Source: Pollenia angustigena (taxonomy: Eukaryota > Arthropoda > Insecta > Diptera > Polleniidae). From it: DNA of 64,000 nt. The notes beneath the pieces were generated by a model that saw nothing but the letters and a program-made list of their open reading frames with translations, was not told the origin of the DNA and made no database searches. Below are positions 18,463-28,689 of the stretch, in pieces; the stretch's first letter is position 1; every line of letters starts with the position of its first letter. The position numbers and the translations under genes were made by a program. Where the stretch lies: positions 226,973,127 to 227,037,126 of the forward strand of contig OV884056.1 in the NCBI GenBank assembly GCA_930367215.1, read 5' to 3'.

Positions 18463-20299
18463 TTATCACTTAAATAATAGTTGCCGGCGTGCACTCTTTT
18501 GCTTATATCTTTTGAACCATGTAGAATATTTGCATGAAACAAAACTAAAACATTTTTAAAGTATTTATTTACGCTTTAAAAAAAATAAAAATTAAATTGG
18601 ACCATTTAAACATAAGAAAAAGCCAAAATAAGCTAGTAGGTACAAACATCCCGGGTGTGTGTTCTCGTAGAAAAAGTTGGTTAATCGTACGGTTAAGAAT
18701 AATTCGATTAATCGATCAAACAAAAAAAAACTCTTGTTCGTATAATTTTAAGATGGTTATTTTCAAATAACGAAGAAATCGATTAAATTATGTCGATTAA
18801 TCGACCAATTTTTTTTTATTAAAAAATAAATTCAAAAAAGACTAATTAGAAATAAAAGCTTAGAATTTGATTTATTCTCATACGTTTTCAGCGATTTTAT
18901 ACAAAGTGTAGAAAAAGTAAAAAATATTGTTGCTATAGCCCTCATTGTAATTAATCTCAATGTTTAGTAGGCAAAAACCGTGTTAAGTATTCATTGTATT
19001 TCAAAAATGTATCTTATGTTCGTATTAAACAAATCTTTGATAAACAATTGCAACAGCTGTTTTCTTTTTAAATCAAACGTTTAACAATTTTCATGAAAAG
19101 TTGATTAAGTTAATCAGAGCCGGGCACATTACATTTGAGATGATTTAGATGACAGATGGTAAAGAAAACAATGCAACAAACAAATTGAAATTTCTTTAAA
19201 TAATTAAAAATGGATAAGAAAAAAACCTTTAATAAAGTGATCAGAAGATCATTTTGAACTTATTAATTATGGAATTGTGAAAATTTACGAATTATTTAAA
19301 GTCAAATAAAAACATTAAGAAGAAATCATGGTCGGTTGTACACGCGATGGGTACTTACATGGTGACCGATTCTATTATTGTACTCAGTTTGAGGTATGTT
19401 CAGAAGATTCAATGTGGTTAATGAAGTGATTAAGTTGTAATCATGTCAATTTGAAGTGATTAACAAATAAGTTCAATATATGATTAATCATCTCGATTTT
19501 GATGTAATTAGAGCTTAATCACGCTGGAGTTGCTTAAACGCGTTTATAGTGTGAGCATAGCATAAGTGTCACAATATTACAATTAAAAACGATGCAGTAG
19601 AAGATAATCCAACGACAACAAAATATGCCGAACTTCTTCCAATGGAAAAATACATAAAGAGAGACAGCGGTTGTTTTATAGAAGAAGTTGCAAACGCCTT
19701 TTGAAAATCCAAAGTTGTATCGGATTATTTAAGAATTAAGGATTTTACGATTCCTTTAAGTAATACAACGATATGGAGCTAAGATGAACAGTTGTACGCT
19801 TCAAAAAAAGAAGTCATAGTGTATTTTAGAAAAAAAGAAGAAAATGGAAGATTTTCCATAGTTGTTAATTAACGGACGGATGTATCTTATTTAAAATATA
19901 TATCTTTTTTATTCGTTATTCTCATCGATTAATCGAATAATTTTTCAGATTTAATCGTTGGATCGAACAAACAAAAACAATTATTTGAATTATTCGAACA
20001 AAGCTGAAAGGCGAATAATTGACAACTCTAGTTTATATATTCTAAGCAAAGAATCGCCATACATTTCTACTGAAAACGTCTGAAATAGTATTTTAACTCA
20101 GAAGTACATTAAGTATATTTTTTTTACTTATACCAAACGCCTTTTCAAAAAATTCAAATACTTTAGGGGGCGATATTTCGGGAGCCCGAGCTAACTTTTC
20201 AAAACTCTTTGGCAGATTTGTCCTACTAATAGTCTAGTTTCATTTCGCGTTGCATGTATTTAGTCTGGCGGCGATGACCCGAACTTTGTTGCACTGTGT

Positions 20300-22286
20300 T
20301 ATTAAAATCGAAAACAGGAAATTGGGCGTGGCGCAAACCAGATTTCTTTATATATCTGGAGAACGGCAACAGTAAAATTGTCCATATTTGGTTCTAATAG
20401 CTTATTTATTAATGTTCAACATCATACTAAAAAGTGGGCGTGAGTGGAGGAGAAGGCGTGGCACAAAATATATTTCTTTGTTTCTCGAGATTGGTAAGAT
20501 TTGTTCTCATTTGGAACAAATAGCTTGGATATTAAAACACAAAATGTTTAAAAAAGTGGGTGCAATTGCATAAGTGGCGTGACACCTCCCACACAAGGAA
20601 AAAAATTTTGTTTATCTGAAAAAAGGGAAAAGTAGTAAAAATTTTGTGCAAATAGTTTGGGTATTATACACAACATCTAAAGACAAGTGGGAGGAATTGC
20701 ATAAGTAGTAGCACCTCCCATACGAAGACCAAATAGATTTAAAAAAAAAATTAACTTAATTAAAAAAAAATTAAGTTTAGTTAAATTGATTTTAAGGCGG
20801 TCTTTGTGATAATCCGCATTTTGACGCAACAAATTCTAATACAGAGGTTCATAATTTATCATAGATTCCATAAAAAGCCTTCTTAATTATTCTAACTCTC
20901 GGTAGAGGGTATCGACAGTTTTTCAAATCATTATAGGATTTAATATAAGACATATCCAAATGTATTCCTTTCTCTCCCTTCTATTGATCCCACATTTTGT
21001 GGTGGATTTTGAGAAAATTTTTTTCTCCCCACTGTTATGTAATTTTAAGTGATACAGAAAACATATGGATTCAACTTTTGTTTGTTTTTACGCTTTAATT
21101 TAATAAAAATCTAATAAAATCCAATGAAAATCTGTAAGATAGGCAAATATTATTACTTATTCTGTATTAGGACGTTTGAATAAATATTAAAATTATATAA
21201 CTTATAAGGGTTTTTAATTAAATTATCACAATTTCTTTCAGTTATAATCAGCTATAAGCAAATTCAAAATGAAAATTCAAAAAGAGCGAACGATGTGTAT
21301 ACAGGCACAAAAAACAAAGAGCAAAAGAGCATAAAACCAACAAATGCAAACGTAAACAAACCAATACAATACACATGCAAAGCTTTCAATGTAGTGGTGC
21401 CCAAAGCTGGTTATAACCATCAAAGTCACAATTTAAATTGTTGATATTCTTATTTTCAAATCGCATACAAACAATACTACTAAATTATTATAAATATATA
21501 TTTACCAACAGCAAAGTCCTCCAACGACCTCTGTGCCATGTGCCAAAAAAAAATAAGACACAAAAAATTAAGAATAAGAAATAAAATATATCATAACGAG
21601 AATAACGATGCATTTGAGATTTACAACAAGTTTTCTCCATGATTTTGAAAGTAGCCAAAGTGTTTGTAGTTTAACTCTTTGCTGGTATGTAGTTATAAAT
21701 TTTTTGAATACATTTTTTTTTTCTTTTGCAATAAAAGACAAAAAAGGCTTGGCTTTCATTATGAAACATAAGAAGAGAAAATGAAGTAGCACACTCACCC
21801 ATGCGAACGCATACTTACATGCAACTTACTTTTGCAAATAATAAAATAACAGAGGAAATCAAAATAATGCAATTCAAGAAACTGTAGCTTTCCTAGAACC
21901 CTTTACAAAAAAAGTACAAGAAACGAAATTCGACTACAAAGACTTTGCACTAACAAGCACAGTAACGAATACATGAGCAAATAACCGTAAAGCGATGCAG
22001 TACAACAATACAACCTACAATTGAAATTCACAATCAGATTGTTGCTTAAGTGGAAAATTTATGTTGGCCCAGAAAATGCTACGAAATACAGATATATTAT
22101 GTAAATAATCAAAGTTATACTTACGAACGAATGTATGTTTGAATACAGGCAAGTTTAAAAGGGTGTAGGCAATAAAATTGGGATATGTCAAACATTTAAA
22201 AAAATATGTTTTTTCCTTTTTTTTATTGGAGGTTTCCTAGCTAGCAACTGAAATCCAGAGATTCTGTTAAGTAATAGTAGTAGTTA
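20300..22286. other. AT-rich intergenic sequence with an old repeat relic
   Basis: 20330-20720 resembles 35580-35760 (phrases like TTTCTTTATATCTGGAGAACGG and GGCGTGGC), a decayed dispersed repeat. The remainder is AT-rich without recognised genes; small frames at 20388-20573 and 21568-21798 are not supported. Confidence 0.4.
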
Positions 22287-22751
22287 CCCTGCGGGAAATT
22301 TGTGTCAATTGGTCCTGGGAATTGTGAAAATAGAACTCGTACAAAAAGAAAGAACTCATGACCAGTGAAAGGAGAACCAATCATGTAACTGGTTTATGAA
22401 GAAGAAAAATGTAGAAAAAGTAATGAATTACAGTACAGTCTTCACCGGTGGTGTGATCAAATTTTTTGGGACTTTCTAAAATGTGGCTCTTGAATTTAAT
22501 TCTAGGACTGGTTTTATTGAAATAATACTACAACGTAATGAAATAATAGTACATTTTAGTAACTGTCACTAAACACGTCCATTGAGAATAGATTTGTGAC
22601 TGGTTAAATGGTGTCAATTGACCCCCTCCAATGACAACCCCATGTAAAAGTGATAGGTCTTATTCATATGAAGTGTTAGAACTCGAACCGGTCCCTAACA
22701 CCACAGACCTATCACGGGACTACTTTGGTGTCAGTTCGCTTCCCTCTAGGG
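22287..22751. mobile_element. CCC-ended TIR element, copy 1 (465 bp)
   Basis: Left end CCCTGCGGGAAATTTGTGTC; right end is the complement of CCCTAGAGGGAAGCGAACTG. A second copy in the opposite orientation is at 42141-42559, which fixes both ends. Target duplication unclear. Superfamily not assigned. Confidence 0.65.
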
Positions 22752-22753
22752 TA

Positions 22754-23183
22754 AGTAAAAGTAGTAGAACAGTTTTTGAGATATTCCAAAATAACCGTTA
22801 TTTGTGTTTTTAAAAAAGATGATGTGACATTAGATTATTTTACTATGAACATTTTGAGCCAAACAAAATGACAAAGCTATAGAAGATTTAGTAAATTAAC
22901 CCACATAGAAATTCAATAGTTTCAAGCAATTTTTAATATTTATTGTTACTAAAAATTTAGCTTTGTATATTTATTTGTCGTGGGTTAATTCAATTAATCT
23001 TCTGTAACTTTGTCATTTTCGCACCGATGTGGATCCTATTGGGCCCAAAATGTTCGTATTGAAATAGGCTAAAATTTTGTGTTTTGGATATTTGCATATC
23101 ACTCACATCATCTTTTTGAATAACACAAAAAAAGTTTATTTTGGAATATCTCAAAAACTGTTCTACAAATTTTACACAAAGAT
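22754..23183. repeat. Foldback sequence, arms of about 150-200 bp
   Basis: 22754-22906 is an imperfect inverted copy of 22978-23183 (shared GATATTCCAAAATAA, GATGATGTGA, TGACAAAG words), with about 70 bp between. It abuts the CCC-ended element. Small frames on both strands here (22990-23193, 23077-23259) are by-products. Confidence 0.6.
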
Positions 23184-23339
23184 TAGGTGTCAAATTAATT
23201 TGGTCAAAAAATTGTCACGTAGTGTTATCAAAGTAATTTTTGGGAATACAAAATTCTAATTTTAAAAAGAAAAGAAAATCTTAAGAAAATCGTATAGCAA
23301 AGAAACCAAGTGTTTTTGTGAAGTTTTGTTATATTTTTT

Positions 23340-23420
23340 AATTGTTTACATACCCCTAAAGATGGTTAGCTACGCTAGCCGAAATATTGGGTATAAAAAT
23401 AAAAATATAAAAACTAAAAT
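23340..23420 (+). repeat. Penelope-tail-like hairpin motif
   Basis: A hairpin GGTTAGC-TAC-GCTAGCC (23364-23380) is preceded by CTAAAGAT and followed by GAAATATTGGG, the arrangement seen at the ends of Penelope-like elements, where it is part of a hammerhead ribozyme. Here the conserved G of CUGANGA is A, so activity is unlikely. Confidence 0.35.
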
Positions 23421-24184
23421 CACGAGTTTTTAGTCCTTAATTGTATTTATTTACTTGGACCTGCAGCCAAACAAAAACAACTAATAATTAATATATTTGA
23501 ACAAGGTCAACTATTTAAAACATACTTAAGATTTTTTTATTCGTGCTTAATTCCCAATTTTCATTCTTGATAAAAACACTGAAATTTTTTGTTGATGGGA
23601 TAAGCTATTCCAATGCGCATTTCACTGGTTGCTTAGGCCCAAAAATTTTATTCCCAAAAATTACTTTCATAATAAACTGGCAAGTGCACGGCTTAAACCA
23701 ACTTGAATGAACTTATAACACTGTCAGGGTTGCCGTTTAAAAATTTTTTTTCCGATCAACATTGACTACAAAATCTACCAAAATCCTTTGAAACCGACCA
23801 ATTTTTTATAAATTTAAAACCCAATATGAGCACTTCCACAGAAGCGTCTCGTTGCGCCAATTAATAGTTAAGTTTGTATTTTAGACCATGTTGTTCAAAT
23901 TTGTTCTCTCTTTCACTAAATTGCGCTTCATTAAAAAGCTTGGTGGTGTAACGTGTCAAAAAGTAGACGATGAAAATACCCATAAAGTTATCGTACTTAA
24001 TCAACAAGGGGGAATTAACTCATTTTAATCTACAAGAAAAGGAAAATCTTGTTAAATGATTTAAATTATTACAATCTTTTATATTATTTAAGTAAAGTAC
24101 TTGAATGAACTAACTCTCATAAAATAAATTAAAAACTACATATTCTTAGTGATCTGCAAAATATTGCATCGCCAATTTCGCGTG

Positions 24185-24252
24185 GATTCGCGAGTTTTTG
24201 TAGGTACTTCGACTCAGACTCCAGTACAAAAAACTCAACTCCATAGCCCTGT
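24185..24252. mobile_element. Right-end fragment of the CAGGGCT hAT family
   Basis: GCGAGTTTTTGTAGGTACTT followed by ACTCAGACTCC and CATAGCCCTG matches the right end of 55588-56325. No left end found. Confidence 0.5.
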
Positions 24253-24759
24253 GTAATTCTTTTAGTTCAGAAAAAGAACTGTAAATATTACGACAAAGAA
24301 CCTCAATATCATTTTGGCATCATTTAACATGCGTAACTTAAGGCTGTAGGAAATATCGCCCAAAGAAAAATGGCAAAAAAAAAAAAATGAAAAATCACCC
24401 AAAAAAATTCCATGTAAAATTGGGCCTTAATTCATATAAAAAGTGGGCTGTAGGAAATATCGCCCAAAGAAAAATGGCCAAAAAAAAAAATGAAAAATCG
24501 CCCAAATGAAGAATCGCCCAAAAGAACATGAAAAATGACCCAAAAAGTTATATATGAAATTTTGCCCAACAAAAACGAAAAAGGGCCCAAAAAAAAAATG
24601 AAAAATGACCCAAAAAGCAAAAACGAATTTTTCCGAAAAAAAATTAAAAATTACCCAATTTGCAAAAAAGTGGTTATTATTCATATAAATTTAGTTCCAT
24701 ACAAGTGTAAGTTTTATGTAAAAAATTGCATTATATCTTCAACAGCTGCTCGGCAGTAA

Positions 24760-25215
24760 GGACAGTAATACCGGCTGCGCAAACTTCGCTAAGCTTCTCT
24801 GCATAGCCGGCCTTCGGCCGGGCGCAAGGATTTTCTCCTCTATGGTATAGCAAACACCGGCTTCGCTAACTAAAGCTTCTCTGTATAACCGGCCTTCGGC
24901 CGGGCGCAAGGATTTTCTCCTCTATGGTAGAACAAGTACCGGTTTCGCTAAGTAAAGCTTCTAAAATCTGCCTTGTTTTCGAACGAAGGCCATATACGCA
25001 GAGAAGCTTTAGTTAGCGAAGCCGGTGTTTGTTATACCATAGAGGGGAAATCCTTGCGCCCGGCCGAAGGCCGGCTATACAGAGAAACTTTAGTTAGCGA
25101 AGCCGGTGTTTGTTATACCATAGAGGAGAAAATCCATGCGCCCGGCCGAAGGCCGGCTTTGCAGAGAAGCTTTAGTTAGCGCAGCCGGTATATATTATAT
25201 CCTTGAGGAGAAAAT
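24760..25215. repeat. 82-bp GC-rich tandem units, left arm
   Basis: Each unit contains CCGGCCTTCGGCCGG, a strong hairpin, and phrases such as CTTCGCTAACTAAAGCTTCT. Two full units run one way (hairpins at about 24806 and 24888, 82 bp apart) and two run in inverse orientation. The small frame at 24973-25179 is a by-product of this repeat. Confidence 0.85.
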
Positions 25216-25699
25216 CCTTGCGCCCAAAAGTGTTTTCGTTATATATTTAAAATAAACACCTAGAGAAAAAACAACAAACTTATTTTTAAATAAATTACAA
25301 TTATATTAAAAAAAGATGGCCCGAAAAATGGGCTATTTTTCATATAATATAAAAAAAACGAAAAATCACCCAATAATAACGAAAAAAAGCCCAAAAATTT
25401 TGGGTCACTTTTCATATGAATTAAGGCCCAATTTTACATGGAATTTTTTTGGGTGATTTTTCATTTTTATTTTTGGGCCATTTTTCTTTGGGCGATATTT
25501 CCTACAGCCTAAAAAGTGACCCAAAATTTTTGGGCTTTTTTTCGTTATTATTGGGTGATTTTTCGTTAATTAAATATTATATGAAAAATAGCCCATTTTT
25601 TCGGGCCATCTTTTTTTAATATAATTGTAATTTATTTAAAAATAAGTTTGTTGTTTTTTCTCTGGGTGTTTATTTTAAATATATAACGAAAACACTTTT

Positions 25700-26250
25700 G
25701 GGCGCAAGGATTTTCTCCTCAAGGATATAATATATACCGGCTGCGCTAACTAAAGCTTCTCTGCAAAGCCGGCCTTCGGCCGGGCGCATGGATGTTCTCC
25801 TCTATGGTATAACAAACACCGGCTTCGCTAACAAAAGCTTCTCTGTAAAGCCGGCCTTCGGCCGGGCGCAAGGATTTTCTCCTCTATGGTATAACAAACA
25901 CCGGCTTCGCTAACTAAAGCTTCTCTGTATAGCCGGCCTTCGGCCGGGCGCAAGAATTTCCCCTCTATGGTATAACAAACACCGGCTTCGCTAACTAAAG
26001 CTTCTCTGCGTATATGGCCTTCGTTCGAAAACAAGGCAGATTTTAGAAGCTTTACTTAGCGAAACCGGTACTTGTTCTACTATAGAGGAGAAAATCCTTG
26101 CGCCCGGCCGAAGGCCGGCTATACAGAGAAGCTTTAGTTAGCGAAGCCGGTGTTTGCTATACCATAGAGGAGAAAATCCTTGCGCCCGGCTGAAGGCCGG
26201 CTATGCAGAGAAGCTTAGCGAAGTTTGCGCAGCCGGGATTACTGTCCTTA
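25700..26250. repeat. 82-bp GC-rich tandem units, right arm
   Basis: Same units as in the left arm, inverted, with one more unit (hairpins at about 25768, 25850, 25932, then inverse at 26104 and 26186). The arms therefore differ in length through unit number. Confidence 0.85.
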
Positions 26251-26643
26251 CTGCCGAGCAGCTGTTGAAGATAGAATGCAATTTTTTACATAAAACTTAC
26301 ACTTGTATGGAACTAAATTTATATGAATAATAACCACTTTTTTGCAAATTGGGTAATTTTAAATTTTTTTTCGGAAAAATTCGTTTTTGCTTTTTGGGTC
26401 ATTTTTCATTTTTTTTTTGGCCCTTTTTCGTTTTTGTTGGGCAAAATTTCATATATAACTTTTTGGTCATTTTTCATGTTCTTTTGGGCGATTTTTCATT
26501 TTTTTTTTTTTTTTGGCCATTTTTCTTTGGGCGATATTTCCTACAGCCGTAACTTAAAATTGTTAAGTTTTGCTTTAGTTAAATCTTGGCAAGGCTGAAA
26601 AGTAGTCCATTAGCCAAAATTGGAAATTTTGATTGTTGTTCGT

Positions 26644-28013
26644 GGCTGTAGGAAATATCGCCCAAAAAAAAAAAATTAAAAATCGCCCAAAAAAATTGCA
26701 TGTAAAATTGGGCCTGATTTCATATGAAAAATGGCCCAAAATTTTTGGGCTATTTTTCGTTCTTGTTGGGTGATTTTTCGTTTTTTAAATTTGGGTGATT
26801 TTTCATATGAAAAATGGCCCATTTTTTTGGGCCATTTTTCATTTTTAAAATTCTACCATAATCTTACATAGCAGAGAAAACCATGTTTTATTATGGTTGC
26901 AAACAACAAAACTATTTTTCAAGAAACTAATTTAACCATAATATGGTTGTCGGCGACAATGATTTGGTTAAATTAAACATAATATGGGTAGAATTTTTTT
27001 AAAAATGGTTTTGTAGCTTTTTCTCTGGGTGTATATATTAAATATATATGTATCAAAAATAAGGATTTTCTCTTCTATGGTGTAACAAATACTGGCTTCG
27101 CTAACTAAAGCTTCTCTGTATAGCCGGCCTTCGGCCGGGCGCAAGGATTTTCTCCTCTATGGTATAACAAACACCGGCTTCGCTAACTAAAGCTTCTCTG
27201 CGTAGTCGGCCTTGTTCGGAAACAAGGCAGTTTTTCGAAGCTTTACTTAGCGAAACCGGTTTTTGTTAGACCATAAAGGAGAAAATCCTTGCGCCCGGCC
27301 GAAGGCCGGCTATACAGAGAAGCTTTAGTTAGCGAAGCCGGTCTTTGTTATACCATAGAGGAGAAAATCCTTACGCCCTGCCGAAGGCCGGCTATACCGA
27401 GAAGCTTTAGTTAGCGAAGCCAGTATTTGTTATACCATACAAGATGAAATCCTTATTTTGGATAGATATATTTAATATATACACCCGGAGTAAAAGCTAT
27501 AAAAATATTTTATCCATATTATGTTTAATTTAACCAAATCATTGTCACCGACAACCATATTATTAGTATCTTTAAAAAAATCATTTGAAATTTTAACGGT
27601 ATTTTAAAAAATAATTTACACATTTTTGATTATAAGTTAAGTTGCGGACGTTATGACACTTTGCAAAGTGTCATAACGACCATGGACGTTATGACAATTC
27701 TTCGATGGACATTATGCCACTTTTAAAAGTGTCATAAAGTCCAAGGACACTACGACACTGGACGTTATGACATGTCACCTAAATTTATATGAATAATAAA
27801 CACTTTTTTGCAAATTGAGTAATTTTTTTTTTTTTTTTTTGGGAAAAAATTCGTTTTTGCTTTTTGGGTCATTTTTCATTTTCTTTTTGGGCCCTTTTTC
27901 GTTTTTTTTGGGCTAAATTTCATATTTACCTTTTTGGGTCATTTTTCATGTTCGCTTGGGCGATTCTTCATTTGGGCGATTTTTCATTTTTTTGGGCGAT
28001 ATTTCCTACAGCC
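26644..28013. mobile_element. Foldback element 2 of the same family
   Basis: The same GGCTGTAGGAAATATCGCCC ends and an exact 9-bp duplication GTTGTTCGT (26635-26643; 28014-28022). Its arms hold the same CCCAAAA/GGGCGATTTTTC modules. The core (27055-27455) has about four 82-bp units, two per orientation. Around the core lies an inner inverted pair with CTCTGGGTGTATATATTAAA-like sequence, also related to the MITE at 60332-60791. 27580-27790 holds an unrelated GACGTTATGACA cluster. Confidence 0.85.
27641..27780. repeat. Cluster of GACGTTATGACA motifs and a 28-bp palindrome
   Basis: GGACGTTATGACA variants recur about five times. A perfect palindrome (arms GTTATGACACTTT and AAAGTGTCATAAC around GC) lies at 27650-27677, and a weaker one (CCACTTTTAAAAGTG) at about 27717-27731. 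Confidence 0.6.
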
Positions 28014-28173
28014 GTTGTTCGTCTGTTGAATAGTAAATAGCGTTGCCTGAAAAATAAATAGCGTTACCTTCTCAAACCGACCAAAATTAGGTTTAGCCTA
28101 CCATCCGACCAAACGAAAAATATCCGACCAATTTTGGTCGGAAAAGCCCAAGTTCGGCAACCCTGAACACTGT

Positions 28174-28685
28174 GCACAAATTTAACAATTTATTTTTTTG
28201 AACAAGCTGGGCACCCTTCCAGTTAAAGCTAATTTGAATACGCTGGCTTCAATGGTTGTAGTAATTTTTCGAAAAAGTTTATACTGCTGAACCATAAAAT
28301 GATATTTTTAATTTTTTCTTTTGAGGTCATTTAAATTAATTTATCTCTGTTAAATACATTATTTCGCTACTTAATTTTTGGCGAATACAATTTTTCCCCG
28401 ATTTTTTTCAAAGATTTTTTTTCTTAACTCAAAGAAAACATTCCGTTAGTGGCAAATTGTAACAAGCTGAGCACCCAACTGGAAAAAAAATTCAAAGTCA
28501 GAGCCCGTTTTTATTGAAAGTAGGTTGTTGTAGCTTGTTAAGATTTGCGACTAGCACAGTGAAATTTACAATACTAAATTGAATTTGTAACTAATCTAAT
28601 TCATCGCACATATTTTAAAAAGCTTAAATAAAATTTACTTAAACGAAGAAGAATGGTAGCAAAAAGGTAAACAAAAAATTTTTGT
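28174..28685. other. AT-rich spacer, nothing identified
   Basis: Two phrases (ACAAGCTGGGCACCC near 28202 and ACAAGCTGAGCACCC near 28461) are repeated, hinting at an internal duplication. No gene. Confidence 0.35.
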
Positions 28686-28689
28686 TTTT

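Larger units (their letters stand above)
17327..18680. mobile_element. piggyBac-type non-autonomous element with TTAA flanks
   Basis: TTAA (17323-17326) is followed by CCCTAGAACACACACCCGGG, a CCCTAG start as in piggyBac. Near the right end the complement CCCGGGTGTGTGTTCT occurs at about 18650-18665 and TTAA at 18681-18684. The last about 15 bases before the right TTAA do not match the left end. No transposase frame. A second CACACACCCGGG motif lies at 17510-17525. Confidence 0.6.
17309..20028. mobile_element. GAGTTGTC-ended element with TA flanks
   Basis: Ends are GAGTTGTC and GACAACTC, flanked by TA (17307-17308, 20029-20030). Repeated GATTAATCGA-like words lie inside both ends, and a third end of the same family is at 44460-44541. 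Near 19590-19890 a broken plus-strand frame (KYAELLPMEKYIKRDSG, KDFTIPLSNTTIW, EQLYASKKEV) may be a transposase relic of unknown type. Superfamily undetermined. Confidence 0.5.
17013..20299. mobile_element. Outer TIR element hosting four nested insertions or duplications
   Basis: Left end ACACTGTGCAACAAA (17013) and right end its reverse complement (to 20299). Subterminal stretches also match in inverted orientation (AAATCTGCCAAAG; TTTGAATTTTT). Target duplication not resolved. Inside lie a TA-flanked element, a piggyBac-type element, a 184-bp tandem duplication and a hAT-type MITE. Confidence 0.55.
24342..26548. mobile_element. Foldback element 1 with palindromes nested in palindromes
   Basis: Starts GGCTGTAGGAAATATCGCCC and ends with its complement, flanked by an exact 9-bp duplication GTAACTTAA (24333-24341; 26549-26557). 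Layout: segment S (24342-24445), left arm (24446-25409), the reverse complement of S (25410-25512), right arm (25513-26548). The arms are about 1 kb inverted repeats of CCCAAAAA/GGGCGATTTTTC modules plus GC-rich 82-bp units. Each arm is itself an inverted repeat around a TCTGCCTTGTTTTCGAACGA centre. Long modular inverted repeats with a 9-bp duplication are features of Foldback/MULE-type elements. No transposase. Confidence 0.85.
23725..28165. mobile_element. hAT-type element, 4.4 kb as it stands, carrying two foldback insertions
   Basis: Ends CAGGGTTGCCG and CGGCAACCCTG, with an exact 8-bp duplication AACACTGT at 23717-23724 and 28166-28173. Disregarding the two foldbacks and one copy of each of their duplications, the host element is about 0.85 kb and non-coding, so it is a MITE. 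It also contains CCGACCAA motifs near both ends and, at about 24185-24252, the right end of the CAGGGCT hAT family. Confidence 0.9.

Noticed and set aside
24427..24684. Phe/Trp-rich frames on the minus strand here and on the plus strand at 26323-26598
   Set aside because: Translation of GGGCGATTTTTCATTTTT modules; mirror copies of each other in the foldback arms.
24973..25179. 68-residue frame MFSNEGHIRREALVSEAG..., and its inverted twin at 25828-26034
   Set aside because: Both arise from the 82-bp tandem units on opposite arms. They repeat with the DNA unit and have no independent coding evidence.
24760..26250. CRISPR-like array of hairpin repeats
   Set aside because: Repeats are adjacent 82-bp units with no unique spacers, arranged as inverted arms in a eukaryotic transposon.
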